From contig DASPFV010000247.1 in NCBI GenBank assembly GCA_035620975.1, forward strand, positions 1 to 37,674: a stretch of DNA of 37,674 nt, written 5' to 3'. Both the position numbers and the translations under genes were made by a program. The notes beneath the pieces were generated by a model. That model saw only the letters and a program-made list of their open reading frames with translations, was not told the origin of the DNA and did not search any database. Positions 17,133 through 24,724 of this stretch are shown here, in pieces. Every line of letters begins with the position of its first letter. Within the stretch, counting starts at the first letter, position 1. Source of the stretch: DASPFV01 sp035620975 (GTDB taxonomy: Bacteria > Acidobacteriota > Vicinamibacteria > Vicinamibacterales > 2-12-FULL-66-21).

Positions 17133-18653
17133 TTACTTGACATCTTCCGCGCACGCGCGATCGATCGAACCGTCGGCGAGGAGCGCAGCGACCGCTTCGA
17201 TGTCGGGCGAGGGAGGACGATCGTCGGTGAGCGCCGGCACGCGCCCGCGCACCAGCGCGTGCACGCGCTGCAGGCGCGGCGAGGTCGTGAGCGGCGCCAG
17301 CAGGTCGAGCCCCTGGCACGCGAAGAGGATCTCGATGGCGATCACCCGGGTCGCCAGCTGAACCGCGCGGTCGGCCTTCAGCGCCGCGCCCATGCTCATG
17401 CTGACGTGGTCTTCGCGGTTGGCCGACGTGGGAATGGTATCGACGCCGGCCGGGTGCGCGAGCGTCTTGATTTCCGAGGCGAGCGCCGCGGCCGTCACCT
17501 GCGCCATCATGTATCCCGACTGCAGTCCGCTGCGCGTCGTCAGGAAGGGCGGCAGATCGCTCAGCGCCGGGTTGACCAGCCGGTCGGACCGCCGCTCGCT
17601 GATCGTCGCCAGCTGCGCGACGGCCAGCGCGAGAACGTCCGCCGCGAGGGCCACGGGCGCGCCGTGGAAGTTGCCGCCCGACACGATCTCCCGCGCGTCG
17701 GCGAACACCATCGGGTTGTCGGTGCCGGCGTTGGCCTCGATCGTCACCGTGTCGCGGACGAAGCGCAGCCCCTGGCGCGCGGCGCCATGCACCTGCGCGG
17801 CGCACCGGAGCGAGTAGGCGTCCTGCACGCGTCCGCAGTGCGCGTGCGACCGGTTGATCGCGCTGTCGTCGAGGAGGCGCCGCACGTTCGCGGCGGCGAT
17901 CCGCTGACCGGCGTACGGCCGCGCGTCGTGGATCCGCGCATCGAACGGCCGGACCGAGCCGCGCAGCGCGTCGATCGAGAGCGCCACGGCCACGTCGGCC
18001 GCGCGGGCGAGCCGCTCGGCGCCGGCGAGCGCCAGCGCCGTGACGCCGGTGGACGGCTGGGTCCCATTGATGAGCGCCAGCCCCTCCTTCGGCGCGAGCG
18101 GAATCGGCTCGAGACCCGCACGCGCCAGCGCGTCGCGGCCCGGCTGCCGCTCACCGGCGTCGCCGACGGTCGCCTCGCCCTCGCCGATCAGCACGAGCGC
18201 GAGGTGGGCGAGGGGCGCGAGATCGCCGCTCGCGCCGACGGACCCGCGGCTGGGAACCACGGGATGGACGCGCCGGTTGAGGAGCTCGATCAGGGCCGCG
18301 ATCGTCGCCCGACGCACGCCCGAGAAGCCTTTCGCCAGCACGTTGGCCCTGAGCAGCATCGCGGCGCGCACCGCCGGCACGGGCAGCGGCTCGCCGACGC
18401 CGGCGGCATGGCTGCGCAGCAGGTTCAGCTGCAGCGCCGCGAGTTCCTCGCGCGGCACCGTCGTTTCGGCGAGCGCGCCGAACCCCGTGTTGATCCCGTA
18501 CACCGGCTCGTCGAGCGCCGCCTGCCGCTCGACCTCGGCGCGCGAGGCTTCCACCTGCCGCGAGGCCTCCGGCGAGAGGCGCACGGCGGATCCGAGATCG
18601 GCGACCGCCACGATGTCGTCAATCGTCAGCGCGTGACCGGTGAGGGTGATCAT
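17133..18653 (-). CDS. hutH: Histidine ammonia-lyase
   Basis: Histidase, which removes ammonia from L-histidine to give trans-urocanate, the first step of the Hut pathway. It has 506 residues, as usual for bacterial HutH. The Ala141-Ser142-Gly143 triad that self-cyclises into the MIO electrophile is present in GSVGASGDLAPLAH. Other motifs are PVYGINTGFGALAE, LQLNLLRSHAAGVG, INGTQPSTGVTALAL, QDAYSLRCAAQVHG, NAGTDNPMVF, SGGNFHGAPVA and SGYMMAQVTAAALASE. Start ATG 18653 lies 64 bases from the divergent purA gene and shares an overlapping -10 region with it. hutU follows on the same strand. Confidence 0.96.
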   Translation of the reverse strand: MITLTGHALTIDDIVAVADLGSAVRLSPEASRQVEASRAEVERQAALDEPVYGINTGFGALAETTVPREELAALQLNLLRSHAAGVGEPLPVPAVRAAMLLRANVLAKGFSGVRRATIAALIELLNRRVHPVVPSRGSVGASGDLAPLAHLALVLIGEGEATVGDAGERQPGRDALARAGLEPIPLAPKEGLALINGTQPSTGVTALALAGAERLARAADVAVALSIDALRGSVRPFDARIHDARPYAGQRIAAANVRRLLDDSAINRSHAHCGRVQDAYSLRCAAQVHGAARQGLRFVRDTVTIEANAGTDNPMVFADAREIVSGGNFHGAPVALAADVLALAVAQLATISERRSDRLVNPALSDLPPFLTTRSGLQSGYMMAQVTAAALASEIKTLAHPAGVDTIPTSANREDHVSMSMGAALKADRAVQLATRVIAIEILFACQGLDLLAPLTTSPRLQRVHALVRGRVPALTDDRPPSPDIEAVAALLADGSIDRACAEDVK

Positions 18654-18702
18654 GAGCGCCAGGGACCGCGGGTCGCGCCGCGGTCGCGCGGGGCGATTCA
18701 GC

Positions 18703-18709
18703 TAGAATA
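18703..18709. promoter_or_regulatory. Overlapping divergent -10 boxes of purA and hutH
   Basis: CTAGAATAC reads TAGAAT rightward (18703-18708) and TATTCT leftward (18709-18704). Rightward, nine bases separate it from the purA ATG, leaving a leader of about 0-3 bases. Leftward the hutH leader would be about 44 bases. No clear -35 is seen on either side. Confidence 0.5.
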
Positions 18710-18717
18710 CTGCAGTC

Positions 18718-20013
18718 ATGAATCTCGCGGTACTCGGCGCGCAGTGGGGAGACGAGGGCAAGGGCAAGATCGTCGATCTACTCACGCCCGGCTTCTCGAT
18801 CGTGGCGCGGTACCAGGGCGGGCACAACGCGGGGCACACGGTGTACGCGAACGGCCGCAAGTTCGTGCTGCGGCTGCTGCCGTCGGGGATCCTGCACGAC
18901 GGCATCACCTGCGTGATCGGCAATGGCGTGGTCGTCGATCCGCAGGCGCTCTTCGCCGAGATCGACGAGATCGCGGCGGCCGGCGTGGCCGTCGGCGACC
19001 GGCTGGTGATCAGCGACAAGGCCCATCTGATCCTCCCGTACCACCGCGAGCTGGACCTGTTGAGCGAGGCGCGGCGCGGCGAACGGCGCATCGGCACGAC
19101 GTCGCGCGGGATCGGCCCTGCCTACGAGGACAAGATAGCCCGCCGTGGCCTGCGCGTCGGCGATCTCGCCAACGCCGCATCGCTTGCCGACGCCGTGCGC
19201 CACAACGTCGACGCGCGGAACCGGCTCATCGCCGACTCCACGATGGACTGGCGACAGGTGCTGGAGGATCTCGAGCGGGCCTGGGCACGGATGGCGCGCT
19301 GGGTGCGGGACGTCTCGCTGTTTCTCGCGGGGGCGCGCGCCGAGGGACGCGCCATCATGTTCGAGGGCGCGCAGGGCACCCTGCTCGACGTCGACCACGG
19401 CACGTATCCGTACGTCACCTCCTCGAACGCCACCATCGGGGGCGTCTGCACGGGCCTGGGGGTGGGGCCGCGCGCGATCGACGCCGTGCTCGGCGTCGCC
19501 AAGGCGTACACGACCCGCGTCGGCGAGGGCCCGCTGCCGACCGAGCTGACCGGCGAGCTGGGTGATCGGCTCCGCGAGAGCGGCCAGGAGTTCGGCGCCG
19601 TGACGGGCCGGCCGAGACGCTGCGGGTGGTACGATGCCGTTGCCGTTCGCCATGCCGTGCGCGTGAACGGGCTGAACGCGATCGCGCTCACCAAGCTCGA
19701 CGTCCTCGACGGCCTCCCCGAGCTGCAGGTCTGCACGGCGTATCGCTGCCGCGGCACCGTGCTGACCGAGATGCCCGGCGACGTCGCGCAGCTCTCCGCG
19801 TGCGAGCCGCTGTACGAGACGCTGCCCGGGTGGGCCGAGCCTACGCGCGGGGTGCGGCGGTACGAGGACCTGCCCGGACCCGCACGTGCGTACATCTCGC
19901 GGCTCGAGGAGATTTCTGGCGTGCCGGCCGCGCTGGTCTCCACCGGCTCGGCGCGGGAAGCTACGATTGTGAGGGACGAGACGCTGGCAGGCCCGCTGAC
20001 GGCGCTGGCCTGA
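18718..20013 (+). CDS. purA: Adenylosuccinate synthetase
   Basis: PurA joins IMP and aspartate using GTP to give adenylosuccinate, the first committed step of AMP synthesis, in the cytosol. It has 431 residues, the standard length. Motifs: the GTP-binding loop LGAQWGDEGKGKIVD with the catalytic Asp, QGGHNAGHTV with the catalytic His, IGTTSRGIGPAYEDK, FEGAQGTLLDVDHGTYPYVT, GVAKAYTTRVGEGPLPTE, and TGRPRRCGWYD. The start is ATG 18718, nine bases after a -10-like TAGAAT and without a ribosome site, so the mRNA may be leaderless. It stands alone, with no other purine genes nearby, divergent from hutH. Confidence 0.97.
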   Translation: MNLAVLGAQWGDEGKGKIVDLLTPGFSIVARYQGGHNAGHTVYANGRKFVLRLLPSGILHDGITCVIGNGVVVDPQALFAEIDEIAAAGVAVGDRLVISDKAHLILPYHRELDLLSEARRGERRIGTTSRGIGPAYEDKIARRGLRVGDLANAASLADAVRHNVDARNRLIADSTMDWRQVLEDLERAWARMARWVRDVSLFLAGARAEGRAIMFEGAQGTLLDVDHGTYPYVTSSNATIGGVCTGLGVGPRAIDAVLGVAKAYTTRVGEGPLPTELTGELGDRLRESGQEFGAVTGRPRRCGWYDAVAVRHAVRVNGLNAIALTKLDVLDGLPELQVCTAYRCRGTVLTEMPGDVAQLSACEPLYETLPGWAEPTRGVRRYEDLPGPARAYISRLEEISGVPAALVSTGSAREATIVRDETLAGPLTALA

Positions 20014-20040
20014 ATGGGACGATCCTCCGGGCGCGCTCCA

Positions 20041-20757
20041 TCAGACGCGGTGCCGGGAGCAGTAATGCTCCATGGCCGAGGCGTCGGCGTCGATGAACTC
20101 CAGGCCGGCGCGGTAGCGCGGGGGCTCGATCGGGTTCGGCAGCTCGAACTTCGCCCAGGCGATCGCGCCGCGGAAGCGCATCACGAATTCGTCGGTCGGC
20201 ACGCTGATTCGCACGCGCTGGTTCGGCCGCAGAATCGTTGCCGACAGCACTTGCGCCCCCATCGTCGACAGATCGACGACGGCGGCCGGGTTGCCATCGA
20301 GCTGAATCTCGAGGCCGGGACGGACGCGAAACCGCGGCGCGCGGCGCGTGCCGTGCCAGTCCAGCTGCCGCGGCCGCTCCTCGGTGGCGACGTGCGAGCC
20401 TGCATGGCCGCCGGCATCGCGGCCCGACAGCGCCGCGGCGGCCGCGGGTGCCGGCGAGTCCACGGTCGACGGCCGGATCACCACGCGCGTGTAGTCGCCG
20501 GTGTGGGACATGACGCGCACCTCGGCGTGCCCGAGCTGCGGGTCCGTCTTGATGCGGTTGATCAGCGCGGCGCCGCGCGGCGTCGCCGCGAACAGGCGCT
20601 CGAGGACGATGAGCGAGGGGCGGTGCTCGAGGATCGCCTGGAGAGCCTGAATCGGCTCGGTATCCGCGAACGTGAGCAGCTCCCCCTCGTCGTCGAGGCG
20701 CTCGCGCAACGCGGGCATGAGGTTCAGGGCAGCAATGACGACCGCGGGGGCAGACAT
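20041..20757 (-). CDS. PilZ-domain protein with degenerate receiver-like N-terminus
   Basis: A 238-residue protein. Residues 1-85 look like a receiver fold (APAVVIAALNLMPALRERL, then RPSLIVLERLF), but where the phosphoacceptor Asp is expected there is Glu, and the N-terminal acidic pair is missing. After an Ala-rich linker, the C-terminal PilZ domain (about 135-235) has the c-di-GMP signature: the Arg cluster RRAPRFRVR and DLSTMGAQV. It should therefore bind c-di-GMP and act through protein contact. Start ATG 20757 lies six bases after the -10-like TATACT, so it may be leaderless. It is convergent with purA and divergent from the HAD gene. A diguanylate cyclase is encoded at 29695-30597. Confidence 0.85.
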   Translation of the reverse strand: MSAPAVVIAALNLMPALRERLDDEGELLTFADTEPIQALQAILEHRPSLIVLERLFAATPRGAALINRIKTDPQLGHAEVRVMSHTGDYTRVVIRPSTVDSPAPAAAAALSGRDAGGHAGSHVATEERPRQLDWHGTRRAPRFRVRPGLEIQLDGNPAAVVDLSTMGAQVLSATILRPNQRVRISVPTDEFVMRFRGAIAWAKFELPNPIEPPRYRAGLEFIDADASAMEHYCSRHRV

Positions 20758-20763
20758 CGAAGC

Positions 20764-20771
20764 AGTATACA
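20764..20771. promoter_or_regulatory. Shared palindromic -10 region of the PilZ and HAD genes
   Basis: The sequence AGTATACA contains the palindrome GTATAC. It reads TATACT leftward, six bases from the PilZ ATG, and TATACA rightward toward the HAD gene. No -35 box is recognisable for either. Confidence 0.5.
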
Positions 20772-20800
20772 ACGCGCACCGGACGCCGGCGCTCCAGGCA

Positions 20801-21529
20801 GTGCTGTTCGATCTCGATGACACGCTGTTCGACCACCAGGCGGCGGCGCGCGCGGCGCTGCAGGTCGTGCAGGCGCAGTTCGAGTGCTTCCGGCGCCTCA
20901 CGCCGGACGACTTCGAGCGCACGCACGCCGGCTTCCTCGAGCGGCTCCACCACCGCGTCGTGAGCGGGGAGGTCGGCATCGACGAGGCCCGCATCGAGCG
21001 CTTCCGGCTGCTGCTCGAGGCCGCCGGCGAAGCGGAGGACAGCGAGCGCGCGGCCGTGGCGGCGCGCCGTTATCGACACGCCTACGTCGAGGCACGGCGT
21101 CCGATAGCGGGCGCGGCCGCCCTCCTCCAGGCGCTGCGCGCCCGCGTGCGGATCGGAATCGTGACGAACAACCTGCTCGAGGAGCAGCAGCAGAAGCTGC
21201 GGCACTGCGGACTCGAGACCTGCGTGACCCACCTGATCGTCTCCGAGGAGGCACGCGTGTCGAAGCCCGACCCCGCAATCTTCCGCATCGCGCTGGCGCG
21301 GCTCGGCTGCGAGCCCGCGGAGGCCGTCATGGTCGGCGACTCCTGGCCGAACGACGTGCGCGGCGCGCGCGCGGCGGGCATCCCCGCCGTCTGGTTCAAC
21401 CGGCGCGGCGAGATGTGCCCCGAACCCGGTGCCGGCGTCCCGGAGCTCCGGGCCCTTGAGCCGACCGACGCCGCCGTCCGCATCATCCTCCACGCCCATC
21501 CCTCGACCCGCCGTGCGCATCGGGATTGA
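20801..21529 (+). CDS. HAD-superfamily phosphatase (YjjG-like)
   Basis: A haloacid-dehalogenase-type hydrolase, probably a phosphatase for a nucleotide or sugar phosphate. Motif I is VLFDLDDTLF with nucleophile and acid-base Asp, motif II Thr is in GIVTNN, motif III Lys is in VSKPDPAIF, and motif IV is VGDSWPNDV; an alpha-helical cap lies between motifs I and II. The start is uncertain. GTG 20801 places motif I at residues 3-9, while ATGs at 20735 and 20672 in the same frame would overlap the divergent PilZ gene. The 3' end overlaps the ROK kinase start by 17 bases, so the two form an operon. A sugar-phosphate substrate would fit the kinase neighbour but is not shown. Confidence 0.85.
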   Translation: MLFDLDDTLFDHQAAARAALQVVQAQFECFRRLTPDDFERTHAGFLERLHHRVVSGEVGIDEARIERFRLLLEAAGEAEDSERAAVAARRYRHAYVEARRPIAGAAALLQALRARVRIGIVTNNLLEEQQQKLRHCGLETCVTHLIVSEEARVSKPDPAIFRIALARLGCEPAEAVMVGDSWPNDVRGARAAGIPAVWFNRRGEMCPEPGAGVPELRALEPTDAAVRIILHAHPSTRRAHRD

Positions 21530-22406
21530 TCTCGGCGGGACCAAGATCGAAGCCGTGGCGCTCGACCACGGGGGCGCCGAGCGCGTGCGCCGGCGCATCG
21601 CGACACCGCGCGGGGATTACCGCGGCACGATCTCGGCCGTCGGGCAGCTCGTGGCCGGCCTCGAACGCGAGGTCGGGGACGCAACCGTGGGGATCGGAAT
21701 ACCCGGCGCCGTCTCGCCAGCCACCGGCCTCATCAAGAATGCGAACTCCACGTGGCTCAATGGACGTCCGCTGCAGGCCGACCTGGAGTCGGCGCTGGAT
21801 CGCCCCGTGAGGGTGGCCAACGACGCGAACTGCTTCGCCCTCTCGGAGGCGACCGACGGCGCGGCGGCCGGCTGCCGGATCGTCTTCGGCGTGATCGTCG
21901 GCACCGGCACCGGAGGCGGCATCGTGGTGGACGGCCGCGTGCTCGTCGGTGCCAATGCGATCTCGGGTGAGTGGGGACACAACCCGATGCCGTGGCCGGA
22001 GCCCGGCGAGTGGCCGGGTCCCCCGTGCTACTGCGGCCGGACGGGCTGCATCGAGACGTTCCTGTCGGGCCCAGGGCTGGTCAGGGACTACGATCCGGGG
22101 GCGACGGCAGGGGTCGATGCCGCCGCGGTGGTGCGGCGCGCGGCCGCCGGTGACGACGGCGCGCGCGCGGCGCTGGACCGCTACGAACACCGGATGGCGC
22201 GGGCGCTCGCCTCGATCGTCAACGTGCTCGACCCCGACGTCGTCGTCCTTGGCGGCGGGCTGTCGAACGTGTCACGTTTGTACGACCGTGTGCCGCGGCT
22301 GTGGGCGCCGTTCGTCTTTTCGGATCACGTCGCGACGCCGCTGCGGCCGCCCGTGCACGGGGACTCGAGCGGCGTGCGCGGCGCCGCCTGGCTCTGGAAC
22401 GCCTGA
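21513..22406 (+). CDS. ROK-family sugar kinase (fructokinase/glucokinase type)
   Basis: A 297-residue ROK kinase that phosphorylates a free hexose with ATP. The N-terminus RIGIDLGGTKIEAVAL is the phosphate-binding loop. VGIGIPGAVSPATG and VANDANCFALSEA (with the catalytic Asp) follow, then GVIVGTGTGGGIVV, the metal/substrate His in GEWGHNP, and the zinc-binding CYCGRTGCIETFLSGPG. A closing VLGGGLSNV is also present. The CYCG spacing and GEWGHNPMPWP resemble E. coli Mak fructokinase, but the exact sugar cannot be set by eye. Start GTG 21513 lies inside the end of the HAD gene (17-base overlap), which suggests translational coupling. Confidence 0.9.
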   Translation: MRIGIDLGGTKIEAVALDHGGAERVRRRIATPRGDYRGTISAVGQLVAGLEREVGDATVGIGIPGAVSPATGLIKNANSTWLNGRPLQADLESALDRPVRVANDANCFALSEATDGAAAGCRIVFGVIVGTGTGGGIVVDGRVLVGANAISGEWGHNPMPWPEPGEWPGPPCYCGRTGCIETFLSGPGLVRDYDPGATAGVDAAAVVRRAAAGDDGARAALDRYEHRMARALASIVNVLDPDVVVLGGGLSNVSRLYDRVPRLWAPFVFSDHVATPLRPPVHGDSSGVRGAAWLWNA

Positions 22407-22408
22407 AC

Positions 22409-22438
22409 TGGGCACCGGGCCGACCCGCCCGGTATAAT
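22409..22438 (+). promoter_or_regulatory. Promoter of ytxJ-like gene, perfect -10
   Basis: TATAAT (22433-22438) is a perfect -10, with TGGGCA (22409-22414) 18 bases upstream matching the -35 consensus at four of six positions. The ATG at 22453 follows 14 bases later without a ribosome site. Confidence 0.65.
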
Positions 22439-22452
22439 CAGGTGTTCTGCAC

Positions 22453-22797
22453 ATGCCGTCCATCGCTCACCTGAACGACCTCGACGCGCTCGACCGGGCA
22501 TTCGAGGAATCGCGCACGCGCCCGGTCCTGCTGTTCAAGCACAGCCGCACCTGTGGCGTCAGCCACGAGGCGCTGGACGAGCTGCGGTTGCACCTCGAAA
22601 CGGCCGACCTGTCCGCGGCGCTCTACCGCATGATCACGGTTCAGAGTCACCGCTATGTGTCGGATGCAGCCGCGGATCGGCTCGGCATCCGCCACGAGTC
22701 GCCCCAGGCCATCCTGATTCGGGAAGGGAGGCCGGTGTGGAAGGCCTCCCACTTCCGGATCACGGCCGCGGCGCTGTCCCAGGCGCTGCAGTCCTGA
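22453..22797 (+). CDS. YtxJ-family thioredoxin-like protein (bacillithiol-linked)
   Basis: A 114-residue thioredoxin-fold protein matching YtxJ, named for its link to the bacillithiol redox system. The redox site is FKHSRTCGVS with a single active Cys34, as in YtxJ, rather than the CxxC of thioredoxin. The central LYRMITVQSHRYVSDAAADRLGI and the cis-Pro region HESPQAILIREG, then WKASHFRIT, complete the fold. It may act as a monothiol (bacilliredoxin-like) protein removing bacillithiol from mixed disulfides, but the family is poorly characterised. The gene has its own TATAAT box and follows the ROK kinase by 46 bases. No bacillithiol synthesis genes (bshA, bshB, bshC) are in the window. Confidence 0.85.
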   Translation: MPSIAHLNDLDALDRAFEESRTRPVLLFKHSRTCGVSHEALDELRLHLETADLSAALYRMITVQSHRYVSDAAADRLGIRHESPQAILIREGRPVWKASHFRITAAALSQALQS

Positions 22798-22809
22798 AAA
22801 GCGCCGGCG

Positions 22810-23106
22810 TCATCCCGGTGCCTGATGCGAGCGGGTGTGGAAGCCTGCAGCTTCGAGTTCCTGGCGCGCCTCGTTGAAGAGCTGGACCGCCGGGGCCGGG
22901 AATGTCGCGGGCGACCGGTGGAGCAGCCGATCGACGTTGTACATCCGGAAGCGGATGCCCTCCATGTGGAACGCGGCAATGGCCCGGACGAGGGACTCGC
23001 ACTCGGCGATGAGGGCCCGCAGCGTATCGTCGGGCGGCAGGGTGCGCAGGTGCGCCACGAGCACCTCGATCCGCGACTTGGCCTGCTGGCGGTGATCCGT
23101 TGACAT
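22810..23106 (-). CDS. Conserved-looking small protein of unknown function
   Basis: A 98-residue soluble protein: MSTDHRQQAKSRIEVLVAHL, then TLRALIAECESLVRAIAAF, EGIRFRMYNVDRLL and a C-terminal helix QLFNEARQELEAAGFHT. The mix of amphipathic helices and normal residue composition suggests a real protein rather than a shadow frame. The ATG at 23106 has GAAGG about ten bases ahead on the minus strand. I do not recognise the family. It is convergent with the YtxJ gene (12-base gap) and divergent from the chlorite-dismutase-family gene. Confidence 0.65.
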   Translation of the reverse strand: MSTDHRQQAKSRIEVLVAHLRTLPPDDTLRALIAECESLVRAIAAFHMEGIRFRMYNVDRLLHRSPATFPAPAVQLFNEARQELEAAGFHTRSHQAPG

Positions 23107-23123
23107 TAGAATGGACCTTCACT

Positions 23124-23138
23124 GGAGCTTCGAGCTCC
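23124..23138. repeat. Perfect 15-base inverted repeat
   Basis: GGAGCT-TCG-AGCTCC, in the 143-base gap between divergent genes. Related AGCTCC and GGCTG words recur through 23139-23245, so the gap resembles a decayed short-repeat patch; it could also be an operator. Confidence 0.4.
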
Positions 23139-23249
23139 TGGCTGCGAGCTCCGGCTGCCTGCGTTCGGCGGGAGTGCCGACCTGACGAGGGGAAGTATCG
23201 CGCCTGCCTGGACGCTCGCGGCTGTAAGCCGGAGGCTGGCAGCTGAATT

Positions 23250-24002
23250 ATGTCTCAGCAACCCGATGCCACTGCCGTGCGACCCACAGGGCGGGCACGG
23301 ATCGAGCCGCCCGATCTCGACGAGAAGGGCGGTCTCAAGGGCGGAGAGCCCCAACGATCCGGCACGCGCCTCTTCATGCAGCTGCTCGCCTTCGGCGGCT
23401 GCATCAGACCGCAGGCCGTGGCCGACCACCTGGCCGCCGGCCAGCTCGCCGGCGCTCTCTACGAGGACCTGAGCGATCCGCGCGGGGTTGCCGTGCTCTC
23501 GATGAGCACCCGCCCGGAGGATTTCGTCGAACGCGTCCGTCCGCTGCTCGCGACGGGCCCGTTCGAGAGCCTCACGCTCAAGCCGGAACTCGCCATGTTC
23601 GGCCGCACGTACGCCCTGGGCTACGAGCCTGATCTGGAGGACGCGCTCCTCATGCGGCCGCGCCGGACGGTGCTGAACCCCGACTGGCGCTGGGCCGTCT
23701 GGTATCCGCTGCGCCGCAGCGCGAGCTTCGCCCAGCTGCCTGCGGAGGAGCAGCGGACGATCCTGGCCGAGCACGGCGCGCTCGGCATGACGTTCGGCGC
23801 CGCCGACTACGCGCACGACATCCGGCTGGCGTGCCACGGGCTCGATCGCGACGACAACGACTTCGTCATCGGGCTGATCGGGCGCGAGCTCTTTCCCCTG
23901 TCGGCGCTCGTCCAGGCGATGCGCCGGACGCAGCAGACCTCGCTCTACCTGGATCGCCTCGGTCCGTTCCTCGTGGGGCGAGCCATCTGGCAGTCCGCCT
24001 GA
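23250..24002 (+). CDS. Chlorite dismutase-family heme protein
   Basis: A 250-residue protein of the chlorite dismutase (Cld/HemQ) superfamily, heme-binding dimeric alpha-beta barrel proteins. After a variable N-terminus, RLFMQLLAFGGC starts the fold, followed by LYEDLSDPRGVAVLSMS, FGRTYALGYEPDLEDALL, LNPDWRWAVWYPLRRS, and the heme-side segment DYAHDIRLACHGLD, where the His near residue 189 is a candidate proximal ligand. The end, DNDFVIGLIGRELFPLS, is also typical. Whether it acts as coproheme decarboxylase (HemQ), a peroxidase, or in another role cannot be told; no other heme genes are adjacent. The ATG at 23250 lacks a well-spaced ribosome site. It is convergent with the Mpo1-like gene, 14 bases away. 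Confidence 0.85.
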   Translation: MSQQPDATAVRPTGRARIEPPDLDEKGGLKGGEPQRSGTRLFMQLLAFGGCIRPQAVADHLAAGQLAGALYEDLSDPRGVAVLSMSTRPEDFVERVRPLLATGPFESLTLKPELAMFGRTYALGYEPDLEDALLMRPRRTVLNPDWRWAVWYPLRRSASFAQLPAEEQRTILAEHGALGMTFGAADYAHDIRLACHGLDRDDNDFVIGLIGRELFPLSALVQAMRRTQQTSLYLDRLGPFLVGRAIWQSA

Positions 24003-24016
24003 GCTGCGCGCCGGGG

Positions 24017-24312
24017 CTACGCGCGGCCTCGTACTTTCGCGAGCCACCAGCGAAGGCCGACGAGCAGGAACCGGGGATCCCTGAAGAACTCGGGCGGCTT
24101 CCCCTCGATGCCGTGACCGACGAACTGGAAGACCCACCCGACCGCGAAGAGCGCGAGGGGGACGGGCCAGAAGCCCGGCACGAACCAGGCGATTCCGAAG
24201 AGCGGCAGCGAGAGCGCGATCATCGGAATGCCCACGGTGTGAAGCGCGCGATTCACCGGATGGGTGTGGCTTTGCGCATACTGCGCGACCCACTCGTCTG
24301 ACGTACCGGCAT
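24017..24312 (-). CDS. Mpo1-like (DUF962) membrane protein, one base missing near the start
   Basis: A small membrane protein of the Mpo1/YGL010w family, iron-dependent dioxygenases acting on 2-hydroxy fatty acids. Family residues are clear: WVAQYAQSHTHPVNRALH, GIPMIALSLPLFG, two or three hydrophobic segments, and FQFVGHGIEGKPPEFF. The conserved part runs unbroken back only to codon TGG at 24292. There is no start codon in that frame. An ATG at 24312 preceded by a perfect AGGAG six bases away is one frame off, and adding one base between 24294 and 24292 would join it (M-P-V-R-Q-T-x-WVAQYAQ). As read, translation could begin only at GTG 24256, which removes the first conserved His region. So this is a frameshifted gene or a sequence error. 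Confidence 0.75.
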
Positions 24313-24724
24313 GGGGTGCTCCTGTGCGGCGGCAGGGTGTCCTGCCAATCGTATTCTAAGTCCTGCCTTTCGTGATTACGGTGGCATTCGGCTGGCAATG
24401 CTGCGCCCCGGCATCGCCGTCGCTCGCGGGGGCCCCACGATCCCCGCTTCCGCCTTCGCGCCGCAGGCGCCTCAGACCGACGATGCTCCGCCTCGCTACT
24501 CGCATTGTCTAACGCCGCGATGGCGCATGTTGCCCAGGACGCCCGGTGAAACGGGACCCATGCCTTTGAGGGGCATGCCCTCTGGGAGTGCCTGGCGACG
24601 TCGGCTCAGCCTGCGCCGGCCACCTCATGCGATCCCGGTCCGGGCTCATCATTTGCACACCACTGGCGCGCGTGTTGCTGATCTCGCGTTCGCCGCACAC
24701 CGGCGGCCACTGGACGAGGTAGAC
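24313..24724. other. Intergenic region with dispersed repeat
   Basis: About 410 bases with no supported gene. It holds TAGAAT (minus strand, about 24358-24353), a likely -10 for the Mpo1-like gene, and dispersed repeat copy 2. The frame of the next gene is open across it, but the encoded sequence is Arg/Pro-rich and unlike a domain. Confidence 0.5.
24412..24467 (-). repeat. Dispersed hairpin repeat, copy 2 (inverted)
   Basis: The reverse complement matches 4645-4699 over its whole length with one substitution and a one-base length change beside the hairpin. The stem GCGGGG/CCCCGC is preserved. It lies between the Mpo1-like and nucleotidyltransferase genes. Confidence 0.75.
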
